Assembly (NCBI GenBank): GCA_021203685.1
Contig: JAJQAS010000263.1
Location: 1-9,430 of the forward strand
DNA: 9,430 nt
Direction of reading: 5' to 3'
DNA from: Clostridiales bacterium
Lineage (GTDB): Bacteria > Bacillota > Clostridia > Oscillospirales > Oscillospiraceae
A model generated the notes under the pieces. That model was not told where the DNA came from, searched no databases, and saw nothing but the letters and a program-made list of their open reading frames with translations. Position numbers and translations under genes: made by a program. Shown here in pieces: positions 1-5,262 of the stretch; positions within the stretch are counted from its first letter, which is position 1, and every line of letters starts with the position of its first letter.

Positions 1-89
1 GCGCAAAATCTGCTCGCCCAGCCATCCAAGGCCATTTAATCAGAGCTTCCTTAGAACCCAGCTTTCGTCTGGCAGCGCCTGACTAACAG
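1..89. other. Gene-free left edge, possible interior of a repeat element
   Basis: No coding region, tRNA or terminator is recognised here. In this gene neighbourhood gyrB usually follows remB on the same strand, but its start is not within these bases. The stretch directly adjoins a TTAGCNN heptad array, so it may be the interior of a dispersed repeat element whose far end lies outside the window. That reading is an inference from the similar layout at 5847-5997. Confidence 0.3.
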
Positions 90-113
90 CTAATAGCTAA
101 TAGCTAACAGCTC
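83..113 (-). repeat. TTAGCNN heptad tandem repeat over the remB 3' end
   Basis: Read on the minus strand, remB's last codons run into TTAGCTA, TTAGCTA, TTAGCTG and a partial TTAG: three full units of period 7 plus a fraction. The repeat supplies the final codons and the stop of remB. The same TTAGCNN heptad forms both arms of the element at 5847-5997, and in both places reading from the gene end into the repeat gives the TTAGC orientation. Confidence 0.7.
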
Positions 114-383
114 ATTTTCTTCCCACCACCGCCGCGCAGAACGCCGCTGGAGCGTCTGGCTGGCCAGGGGGGAGAGATAGACGGTCTGCCCCTGCCCCTT
201 TGGGGCGCAGATCACAAAGCTCTTGGGGAGTTCTTCGATGTCCACATAGGCCACATGGCCGTTTTTTTCCGCCCGGTTCAAGTATTGCCGGGTTCGGTAG
301 CTTTGAGACGTGATTTCCAGGTCAAAAATGCCGATCACGTCCTTTTCGTCCACCAAAACGCCGTTTCCCAGGTGCAGATACAC
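90..383 (-). CDS. remB: RemB/YaaB-like extracellular matrix regulator (DUF370)
   Basis: A 97-residue protein of the DUF370 family, whose Bacillus members RemA and RemB regulate extracellular matrix genes; RemA is known to bind DNA. The N-terminal (M)YLHLGNGVLVDEKDVIGIFD and the later motif PKSF-16 residues-YLSPLASQTLQRR match the family pattern. I chose a GTG start at 381-383: it lies 2 nt past the recF stop, and GGAGG within the recF end serves as its ribosome binding site, which suggests translational coupling. Downstream in-frame starts would cut into the conserved N-terminus. The last seven residues (ELLAISY) and the TAG stop are encoded by a TTAGCNN heptad repeat, so the C-terminus was probably altered by a repeat insertion. 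The conserved core is intact. The RemB label, rather than another DUF370 paralogue, rests on its position after recF. Confidence 0.85.
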   Translation of the reverse strand: MYLHLGNGVLVDEKDVIGIFDLEITSQSYRTRQYLNRAEKNGHVAYVDIEELPKSFVICAPKGQGQTVYLSPLASQTLQRRSARRWWEENELLAISY

Positions 384-385
384 AG

Positions 386-1495
386 CTATCCCTCCAACAG
401 CGCGCCGTTTTCGATGCGCAGCACCTGCCCCGCCTCCAGCGCGGAGAGCCGGTCGCTCTCGCAGCAGGTGATGAACACCTGTCCCCCCTGGATGCGGTTG
501 AGCACAAACTCCTGCCGCCGCTGGTCCAGCTCGCTGAGCACGTCGTCCAGCAGCAGCACCGGGTACTCCCCGTCGTTGTCGTAAAAAATCGCCCGCTGGG
601 CCAGCTCCAGGCTCAGGGCGGCGGTGCGGGTCTGGCCCTGACTGCCGTAGGTGCGGACGCTGCGCCCATTGATGTCCACCAGCAGATCGTCCTTGTGGGG
701 GCCGGAGAGACAGCTTCGCGCCTCCAGCTCCGCCTGGCGGTGCCCGGCCATGTGGTCCTGGAGCTGGACAAAAATCGTCTGGGCCGGGGCCAGAGGGTCG
801 GTGACGGTTTTCACCGTCTGGTAGGCCAGCTCCAGATTCTCCCGCCCGTTGGAAAAACTGGCGTGGATGGCGGGGGCGCACTGGTTCAGCTTTTGGACAA
901 AATGCGCCCGGTAGTGGATGACCAGCGCTCCGGTCTGGCACATCCGCAGGTTGTAGTCCTCCAGCAGCTCCAGCAGAGAGGGTTTCTCCGGCCAGTCCCG
1001 GAGGATGCGCCGCTTCTGCTCCAACAGACGTTTGTACTCCGCCAGGGCCGCCCCGTACCGGGGCCGCAGCTGACAGATGGCCCCGTCCAGGAACTTTCGT
1101 CGCTCCGCCGCTCCGGCCCGGATGAGATCCAGGTCCTCCGGGCAGAAGAGGACGGTTTTCAGGATGCCGGTCAGCTCTCCTGTGTTTTTCAGCCGGACGC
1201 CGTTGCTCCACATCTGGCGGCGGACCCCCCGGCCCAGCCGGACCTCCAGCCGGAAATCCCGGTTCCGGGAGAAGATTTTCCCCTCCAGCCGGGCGCGCTG
1301 GGCCTCGAAGCGAATGAGTTCGCTGTCCGCCCTGGCCCGGTGGCTCCGGCAGGCGGAGAGGTAGGCGATGGCCTCCAGCAGGTTGGTCTTGCCCTGGGCG
1401 TTGTCCCCGGTGATGACGTTGATGCCGGGGCAAAAGGAGGCGTTCAGCGCGGCGTAGTTGCGGAAGTTTTCCAGACAGATGGCGTTGACGACCAT
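386..1495 (-). CDS. recF: RecF, recombination mediator ATPase
   Basis: RecF is an SMC/ABC-type ATPase that works with RecO and RecR to load RecA at single-strand gaps and stalled forks. The 369-residue length is normal. The Walker A motif GDNAQGKTN is at residues 30-38. The ABC signature region TYGSQGQTRTAALSLELA is at about 282-299, and Walker B LLLDDVLSELD is at about 314-324. The N-terminal LENFRNY motif is also typical. The ATG is 2 nt beyond the yaaA stop, with a GGTGGAG ribosome binding site overlapping the yaaA end. The recF stop lies 2 nt before the remB GTG, so yaaA, recF and remB look translationally coupled. All catalytic motifs are present and no disruption is seen. Confidence 0.97.
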   Translation of the reverse strand: MVVNAICLENFRNYAALNASFCPGINVITGDNAQGKTNLLEAIAYLSACRSHRARADSELIRFEAQRARLEGKIFSRNRDFRLEVRLGRGVRRQMWSNGVRLKNTGELTGILKTVLFCPEDLDLIRAGAAERRKFLDGAICQLRPRYGAALAEYKRLLEQKRRILRDWPEKPSLLELLEDYNLRMCQTGALVIHYRAHFVQKLNQCAPAIHASFSNGRENLELAYQTVKTVTDPLAPAQTIFVQLQDHMAGHRQAELEARSCLSGPHKDDLLVDINGRSVRTYGSQGQTRTAALSLELAQRAIFYDNDGEYPVLLLDDVLSELDQRRQEFVLNRIQGGQVFITCCESDRLSALEAGQVLRIENGALLEG

Positions 1496-1497
1496 CG

Positions 1498-1710
1498 CTA
1501 CTCCACCGTGACCGTGGTATCCAGCAGGGAGGCGCTGTCGCCGGGACGCATTTTTTTGCCCCGCATGGTGCAGACCTCCCCGTTGACCGTTACCTGTCCG
1601 TCCTGAATGCGGATTTTGGCCTCGCCGCCGCTGGAGACCAGGTGGGCCAGCTTCAAAAGGGCGTCCAGGCGGATGAACTCCGTCTCAATTTTTACGTTTA
1701 CCTGTTTCAT
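1498..1710 (-). CDS. yaaA: YaaA/RlbA-like S4-domain RNA-binding protein
   Basis: A 70-residue protein that is essentially one S4 RNA-binding domain, as expected for the small protein always found between dnaN and recF in Firmicutes. The S4 core is visible as FIRLDALLKLAHLVSSGGEA followed by I-DGQVTVNGEV and MRGKKMRPGD (about residues 12-57). Members of the family are associated with ribosome function, but the exact role is not well fixed. ATG at 1710 has GAGGG four bases upstream. The gene is 16 nt downstream of dnaN and 2 nt upstream of recF, so it is almost certainly co-transcribed with both. This is the dnaN-recF spacer yaaA, not the unrelated E. coli peroxide-stress YaaA. Confidence 0.92.
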   Translation of the reverse strand: MKQVNVKIETEFIRLDALLKLAHLVSSGGEAKIRIQDGQVTVNGEVCTMRGKKMRPGDSASLLDTTVTVE

Positions 1711-1726
1711 AAGTCCCTCGGTTTCG

Positions 1727-2833
1727 TCAGGCCCTGGCCCGCAGGCGGACGGGCAGCACCATATACAGGAACTGGTTGCCCTGTCCCTCCTCCGGCACGA
1801 TGACGCAGGGGGAAATGGGGGTGTTCAGCGTCAGCTGCACCACGTCCTCCGGGGCGGCCTTCAGGGCGTCCAGCATATAGCGGTTGTTGAAGCCAATTTC
1901 CAGCGCCCCGCCGTTGGACACCACGCCGCACTCGTCGTAGACGGTGCCCAGAGCGGTGGCGGTCTGGAGCTTCAGCAGGTTGTTTTCCAGAGTACAGCGC
2001 AGGGGGCTTTTCTGCTGCTCGGTGACGATGAGGGAGCAGCGCTCGATGGAGGCGATGAGCTGCCGCCGGTCTGCGGTGACGGAGATGGGGTTGTTGGTGG
2101 GGATGGAGTGCTTGTAGTCCAGGAAGGTGCCCTCCAGTCGCCGGGAGATCAGGGTGACGCTGCCGGTTTTGAACATAATATGTTGGGAACCCTGGACGAT
2201 CTCCACCGGCTCATCGGTGTCGCCACAGATTTTGGCCACCTCGTTGAGGGAGATTGCCGGCACCACGAAAGAGCAGGCGGGGCCGCTGGTCACTTGCTCC
2301 CGCCGCAGGGCCAGCCGGTAGCCGTCCACCGATACGATGGTCAGCGTCCCGTCCTCCACCTCGAACAGTTCGCCGGTGTGGATGGGACGGCTCTCGTCGT
2401 GGCTGACGGCAAACAGGGTCTGGTTCAGCATGGACATCAGCGTCCGCTGGGGGAGGGAGATGCTGTTCTGGAACTCCACGCTGGGCAGGTCCGGGTACTC
2501 CTCCGGGCTGCTGCCCTGGATCTGGAACTGGCTGGTGCCGCACCGGATGGTGATAAGGCTGCGGTCGGTTGACACATTGACAACCTCGTCCGGCAGACGC
2601 CGGACGATCTCGCTGAACAGCCGGGCGGAGACGACAATGTCTCCCTCTTCCTGGATATCTGCGGGCACCAGGGCACGGATCCCGGTTTTTAAGTTGTAAC
2701 CGGTGAGCCGGAGCTGGGTTCCGGCCTCAATGAGAATACCTTCCAGCGCCGGGATGGAGCTTTTTGCCGCTACAGTCCGGGACGTTGTGGTAATCATGGT
2801 TTGTAATATGGATTTTTCGCAGGTAAAGCGCAT
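1727..2833 (-). CDS. dnaN: DNA polymerase III beta subunit (sliding clamp)
   Basis: DnaN dimerises into the ring that tethers replicative polymerase and many partner proteins to DNA. The 368-residue length and three repeated clamp folds (roughly residues 1-125, 126-250 and 251-368) are standard. Recognisable parts are MRFTCEKSIL at the start, the VSVDGYRLALRR motif at about residues 168-178 (partner-binding pocket region), and the C-terminal QFLYMVLPVRL. The reading frame stays open about 290 nt further upstream through the origin, but the true start is ATG 2831-2833, preceded by a strong AAAGGAGG at 2839-2846. The gene follows dnaA across the oriC spacer and leads directly into yaaA, recF and remB. 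No oddity is seen in the coding sequence. Confidence 0.97.
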   Translation of the reverse strand: MRFTCEKSILQTMITTTSRTVAAKSSIPALEGILIEAGTQLRLTGYNLKTGIRALVPADIQEEGDIVVSARLFSEIVRRLPDEVVNVSTDRSLITIRCGTSQFQIQGSSPEEYPDLPSVEFQNSISLPQRTLMSMLNQTLFAVSHDESRPIHTGELFEVEDGTLTIVSVDGYRLALRREQVTSGPACSFVVPAISLNEVAKICGDTDEPVEIVQGSQHIMFKTGSVTLISRRLEGTFLDYKHSIPTNNPISVTADRRQLIASIERCSLIVTEQQKSPLRCTLENNLLKLQTATALGTVYDECGVVSNGGALEIGFNNRYMLDALKAAPEDVVQLTLNTPISPCVIVPEEGQGNQFLYMVLPVRLRARA

Positions 2834-2872
2834 AAGAACCTCCTTTTGTCCAATTAGAAAGGAACCTAAAAA

Positions 2873-2887
2873 TAGTAGTAGTAGTAG
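2873..2887 (+). other. DnaA-trio array (TAG x5) in the unwinding element
   Basis: Five uninterrupted TAG triplets on the plus strand. Read away from the nearest DnaA box (2900-2908) this is 3'-GAT-5' repeated five times, the polarity and sequence of the DnaA-trio motif that DnaA filaments bind as single strand in B. subtilis. A 12-nt GC-rich patch (2888-2899) separates the trios from the box, and an A/T-rich stretch lies beyond them towards dnaN, as in the basal unwinding system. Confidence 0.8.
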
Positions 2888-2961
2888 GTGCCGCCCTCCT
2901 GTGGAAAACGCAAATTTCCATTGAAATAGCAGCCAAAAACAAATCCACAGATTCGACAGAG

Positions 2962-2970
2962 TTATCCACA
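2962..2970 (+). promoter_or_regulatory. Consensus DnaA box TTATCCACA
   Basis: An exact match to the canonical high-affinity DnaA box, in the centre of the oriC spacer. The other boxes around it deviate at one to three positions, so this is the likely anchor site for DnaA. Confidence 0.9.
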
Positions 2971-3070
2971 GCTTCCCACAACTGGAAACAACATGCTGCC
3001 TTTTTCCACAACAACGTTTTTCACAGGTGGAAAAAAGCTGTGGAAACTGTGCAAATGCCCCTCGGGTGGG

Positions 3071-3076
3071 ATTATA
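3071..3076 (-). promoter_or_regulatory. Possible -10 element of a dnaN promoter
   Basis: A perfect TATAAT on the minus strand lies about 240 nt upstream of dnaN and about 80 nt past the dnaA stop. No good -35 hexamer sits at the right distance. If used, it would give dnaN its own promoter and send a transcript through the DnaA boxes. This is tentative. Confidence 0.25.
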
Positions 3077-3157
3077 CAAACTGTATAGGCGCAAGGCGCG
3101 AAAACCCGCTACCGCAGCCCCCAAATGAACTGCTTTGGAAAATGAGGTTTGCGTTTG

Positions 3158-4483
3158 TCAGTAGGTGCGGTCGTTGATGTTGGCCTTGATGTCCTTGATG
3201 ACATCGGCCAGGGCCTTGTCGGTTTTCAGGGCGTTTTCGATTTTGTCGATGGAGTGCATGACGGTGGTGTGGTGCATATCGTAAATTTTGCCGATCTCCG
3301 GCAGACTCAGGTTGGTCATGGAGCGGATGATGTACATACTCACCTGCCGGGCCAGAATGATGTTGGCCTTGCGGCTGGTGGAGAGGATGGTCTCCGGCGT
3401 GATGCCATAGAATTTGGCCGTCTCCTCCAAAATCACATCGGCGGAGGGGGTCAGCTCGCTGGAGGTACGGATCAGCTCCCGGATGGCCCGGCCTGCGGCC
3501 ACGTCGTCTACCTTGTTGCCCAGCAGATCCCGGTAGGCCATCAGCCGGTGGAGAGAGCCTTCCAGCTGCCGCACGTTGGCGGTGATGTTGTGGGCGATGT
3601 ATTCGATGATGTCCTGGGGCATGTTCAGTCCCAGCAGAATGGCTTTGTCCTTGATGATGGCGCAGCGGGTCTCGTAGTCTGGCGGTTGGATGTCTGCCAT
3701 CAGGCCCCATTCGAACCGGGTGCGCAGCCGGTCTTCCAGCCGGACCATGTCGGATGGGGGCCGGTCGGAGGTCAGGACGATCTGTTTGCCCGCCTCGTAG
3801 AGGTTGTTGAAGGTGTTAAAAAATTCCTCCTGAGTGGAGTCCTTGCCGGCGATGAACTGGATATCGTCCACCAGCAGCAAATCTTTGTCCCGGTATTTCT
3901 GCCGGAAGGCGTCGGTGGAGTTCAGGCGGATGGCCTCGTTGAGCTCGTTGGTGAACTCGTCCCCCTTGACGTAGATGATCTGGAACTCCGGGTGCTGCTG
4001 CTGGATGGCGTGGAAAATGGCGTAAAGCAGGTGGGTCTTGCCCAGGCCGGATTCTCCGTAGAGGAACAGGGGGTTGTAGCTCTTGCCGGGCTGATTGGCC
4101 ACGGCAATAGAGGCGTTGTAGGCGAACTTGTTGGAGGAACCTACCACAAACCGGTCGAAGGTGTAGTCCTCGCTGCCCATCAGGATGTTGGCGTTTTCCT
4201 CCGGGGCGCTGCGGCGCCGGCGGTATTGCTCCGCCTCCTCCGGGGTCAGGACGATCACGTCCATATCGGCGGCAAACAGCTCGTAGAGGGCCTTTTTCAG
4301 CGCGTCTGTGTAGCGGCTGCGAATGATATCGCCCTTGAAGGCGACGGGGTGGGTGATCACCAGCCGGTTGCGCTCCAGCTCCAGCGCCTCCACTTCGCTG
4401 AACCAGGTGGTGACGGCCGTGGCGGTCAGGTCATTTTCCAACAGGGGAAGGACGCTGGCCCATATCTCCGCGGCAGAATTCAT
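3158..4483 (-). CDS. dnaA: Chromosomal replication initiator DnaA
   Basis: DnaA binds DnaA boxes, opens oriC and loads the helicase; it also acts as a transcription regulator. The 441-residue protein shows domain I (about 1-80, with WFSEVEAL), a short linker (about 85-105), the AAA+ domain III with Walker A GESGLGKT (143-150), Walker B LLLVDD (202-207), sensor I around LTSDRPP, the RTRFEWGL arginine-finger region (about 254-261) and sensor II NVRQLEGSL, and DNA-binding domain IV (about 345-441). I chose ATG 4481-4483 (MNSAAEIW), which fits the family N-terminus; AGAGG lies 7 nt upstream. An in-frame ATG 19 codons further up gives a non-conserved extension. The recognition helix is unusual: YDMHHTTVMHS replaces the usual FGGRDHTTVLHA. 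R399 of E. coli appears kept as R371. Transcription starts near 4560, divergent from rpmH. Confidence 0.97.
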   Translation of the reverse strand: MNSAAEIWASVLPLLENDLTATAVTTWFSEVEALELERNRLVITHPVAFKGDIIRSRYTDALKKALYELFAADMDVIVLTPEEAEQYRRRRSAPEENANILMGSEDYTFDRFVVGSSNKFAYNASIAVANQPGKSYNPLFLYGESGLGKTHLLYAIFHAIQQQHPEFQIIYVKGDEFTNELNEAIRLNSTDAFRQKYRDKDLLLVDDIQFIAGKDSTQEEFFNTFNNLYEAGKQIVLTSDRPPSDMVRLEDRLRTRFEWGLMADIQPPDYETRCAIIKDKAILLGLNMPQDIIEYIAHNITANVRQLEGSLHRLMAYRDLLGNKVDDVAAGRAIRELIRTSSELTPSADVILEETAKFYGITPETILSTSRKANIILARQVSMYIIRSMTNLSLPEIGKIYDMHHTTVMHSIDKIENALKTDKALADVIKDIKANINDRTY

Positions 4484-4566
4484 GTCAAAACCTCTTTTCT
4501 CTTTGGCTGAACAAGGGGTGCGCAGGGCAAAAAAGCGCAAAACACCCCATCTTTTACTCTGCTTTT

Positions 4567-4595
4567 AGTATACCACAAAACAGCTGCTGTTACAA
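4567..4595 (-). promoter_or_regulatory. dnaA promoter with extended -10
   Basis: On the minus strand the -35 TTGTAA (4590-4595, 4 of 6 matches), a 17-nt spacer and the -10 TATACT (4567-4572, 5 of 6) line up. TGG directly before the -10 makes it an extended -10 element. The predicted start near 4560 gives dnaA a leader of about 75 nt. No convincing DnaA box lies at this promoter, so autorepression by DnaA is not visible in the sequence. Confidence 0.65.
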
Positions 4596-4604
4596 ACAGA
4601 AATT

Positions 4605-4621
4605 TGCCCCCACAGGGGGCA
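4605..4621. promoter_or_regulatory. Perfect palindrome upstream of the dnaA promoter
   Basis: TGCCCCC and GGGGGCA form a 7-bp perfect inverted repeat around ACA. It sits 9 nt upstream of the dnaA -35 element, where an activator or repressor could bind. It has no adjacent T run and lies outside both predicted transcripts, so it is unlikely to be a terminator. The binding protein is unknown. Confidence 0.4.
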
Positions 4622-4770
4622 GGATGCCCGTGAAAAGTGGACAAAGCCAACCGGGAGGGCAGAAAAGGCGACCGCGGCCCGGAGGGCGTATAAAGCCGCT
4701 CCGCGCCCCGACACAGCGGCGGAAAAGGGGGACATTTCAGTGTAAATGACAAAAATCCTGCGTCTGGAGG
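4622..4770. other. Divergent dnaA-rpmH intergenic region, no gene seen
   Basis: This stretch lies between the dnaA palindrome and the rpmH promoter. It contains GC-rich sequence with one weak inverted repeat (GCCGCT 4695-4700 with AGCGGC 4715-4720). There is one remote DnaA-box resemblance, on the minus strand near 4635-4645 (TTGTCCACT, 7 of 9). No open frame with a ribosome binding site and no RNA gene is recognised. Confidence 0.5.
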
Positions 4771-4800
4771 TTGACAGCAGCCGATTTGGTGGAGTATAAT
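4771..4800 (+). promoter_or_regulatory. Consensus sigma-70-type promoter of rpmH
   Basis: TTGACA at 4771-4776 and TATAAT at 4795-4800 are both perfect consensus hexamers, 18 nt apart. The start is expected near 4807. Such a strong housekeeping promoter fits the need for a ribosomal protein transcript and probably drives rpmH, rnpA and yidD together. It faces away from the dnaA promoter. Confidence 0.9.
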
Positions 4801-4806
4801 AACCAG

Positions 4807-4940
4807 TGCGTTATAGTGTCCCCAGGGGATGGTCTGCCCCAAAGGGCCGGGCCGGGAGCAGCCCGGCGGCCCGGGACCGCCCCAGCGGGAAACGGCGGCC
4901 AGGCCGCCTATGCTGATTTCACGATTCGGAGGTGTATCAA
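4807..4940 (+). promoter_or_regulatory. Structured 5' leader of rpmH
   Basis: The leader of about 135 nt is very GC-rich and holds two clear hairpins. The first has 11 base pairs with a 2-nt bulge (4844-4856 with 4862-4872, loop AGCAG). The second has a 6-bp perfect stem, GGCGGC/GCCGCC (4894-4899 with 4903-4908). GGGG at 4825-4828 could also pair with CCCC at 4837-4840. There is no T run after either hairpin. A ribosome binding site, GGAGG (4928-4932), follows 8 nt before the ATG. The structure may influence L34 expression or mRNA stability; no known riboswitch class is recognised. Confidence 0.5.
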
Positions 4941-5081
4941 ATGGCTACCAAACGTACCTACCAGCCCAAGAAGCGCCACGGACAGAAGGTCCACGGCTTC
5001 CGGGCCAGAATGGCCACCAAGAGCGGCCGCCAGGTGCTGGCCCGCCGCCGCGCCAAGGGCCGCAACCAGCTGAGCTATTGA
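4941..5081 (+). CDS. rpmH: Ribosomal protein L34 (bL34)
   Basis: L34 is a tiny basic protein of the large ribosomal subunit. The 46-residue product starts MATKRTYQPKKRHGQKVHGF and continues with RARMATKSGRQVLARRRAKG, which matches the L34 signature (KRTYQP, HGFRxRM, GRxVLxxRRxKGR). GGAGG is 8 nt upstream of the ATG. The gene is first on the plus strand, divergent from dnaA and followed by rnpA, which is the classic bacterial arrangement. The coding sequence is complete and ordinary. Confidence 0.97.
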   Translation: MATKRTYQPKKRHGQKVHGFRARMATKSGRQVLARRRAKGRNQLSY

Positions 5082-5115
5082 GCGGTTCATTTTAATCAAT
5101 GCAGAAGCGTGTGCG

Positions 5116-5146
5116 AGGGGTGGAAGCTATTGCAAGCTCCACCCCT
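5116..5146 (+). repeat. Hairpin 1 in the rpmH-rnpA spacer
   Basis: AGGGGTGGA, a one-base bulge and GCT (5116-5128) pair with AGC and TCCACCCCT (5135-5146), giving 12 base pairs around a 6-nt loop. No T run follows, so it is not a standard terminator. It could be an RNA-processing or stability element between the L34 and RnpA coding regions. Confidence 0.55.
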
Positions 5147-5165
5147 GCGATGTATCTGCGGACAA

Positions 5166-5182
5166 GCCCGCCCCGGGCGGGC
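5166..5182 (+). repeat. Hairpin 2 in the rpmH-rnpA spacer
   Basis: GCCCGCCC and GGGCGGGC form an 8-bp perfect inverted repeat around a single C (in practice a 7-bp stem with a 3-nt loop). It is all G/C and lies between two other hairpins. Confidence 0.5.
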
Positions 5183-5185
5183 GGC

Positions 5186-5222
5186 GGAGAGGGGGCCAGG
5201 CCCAGGTCGCGGCCCCCTCTCC
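5186..5222 (+). repeat. Hairpin 3 in the rpmH-rnpA spacer
   Basis: A 12-bp perfect inverted repeat: GGAGAGGGGGCC (5186-5197) pairs with GGCCCCCTCTCC (5211-5222) across a 13-nt loop. The strength is terminator-like, but what follows is CCTGCCTG instead of T residues. It ends about 40 nt before the rnpA start. Confidence 0.6.
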
Positions 5223-5262
5223 CCTGCCTGTCGCCGCCGTTTGTCCAGGAAGGCCGGAGAGC

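Larger units (their letters stand above)
2834..3157. other. oriC: oriC: replication origin in the dnaA-dnaN spacer
   Basis: This 324-nt gene-free spacer carries the hallmarks of a Firmicutes chromosomal origin. DnaA-box-like 9-mers: TTTTCCACA (minus, 2900-2908), AAATCCACA (plus, 2941-2949), the perfect TTATCCACA (plus, 2962-2970), CTTCCCACA (plus, 2972-2980), TTTTCCACA (plus, 3002-3010), TTTTTCACA (plus, 3017-3025), TTTTCCACC (minus, 3026-3034) and GTTTCCACA (minus, 3039-3047). On the dnaN side there is a GC-rich patch, a TAG triplet array and an A/T-rich stretch (about 2850-2872), which together look like the site of initial melting. No comparable cluster of boxes is seen upstream of dnaA, so the origin appears to be confined to this spacer, unlike the two-part B. 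subtilis origin. Confidence 0.9.

Noticed and set aside
83..113. CRISPR or other spaced repeat array
   Set aside because: The repeats are 7-base head-to-tail units without spacers, and no cas genes are present.
90..1433. A single 447-residue minus-strand reading frame spanning recF and remB
   Set aside because: Only its last 97 codons are real (remB). The rest is an out-of-frame shadow of recF with Gly/Pro/Arg-rich sequence typical of GC-rich shadows.
695..1606. Long plus-strand open frames opposite recF (and similar ones opposite dnaN and dnaA)
   Set aside because: They lie antisense to well-recognised genes, show no family motifs, and are explained by high GC content, which makes stop codons rare.
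2834..3124. N-terminal extension of dnaN by 97 codons through the spacer
   Set aside because: The strong ribosome binding site and the conserved clamp start are at ATG 2831-2833; the extension overlaps the origin elements and has no clamp-like sequence.
4771..5095. Plus-strand open frames over the rpmH promoter and leader
   Set aside because: They run in other frames across the rpmH promoter, leader and gene, and have no independent start signals. The 46-codon rpmH frame is the real one.
5186..5222. Rho-independent terminator between rpmH and rnpA
   Set aside because: The stem is strong, but no T run follows, so it is reported as a hairpin only.
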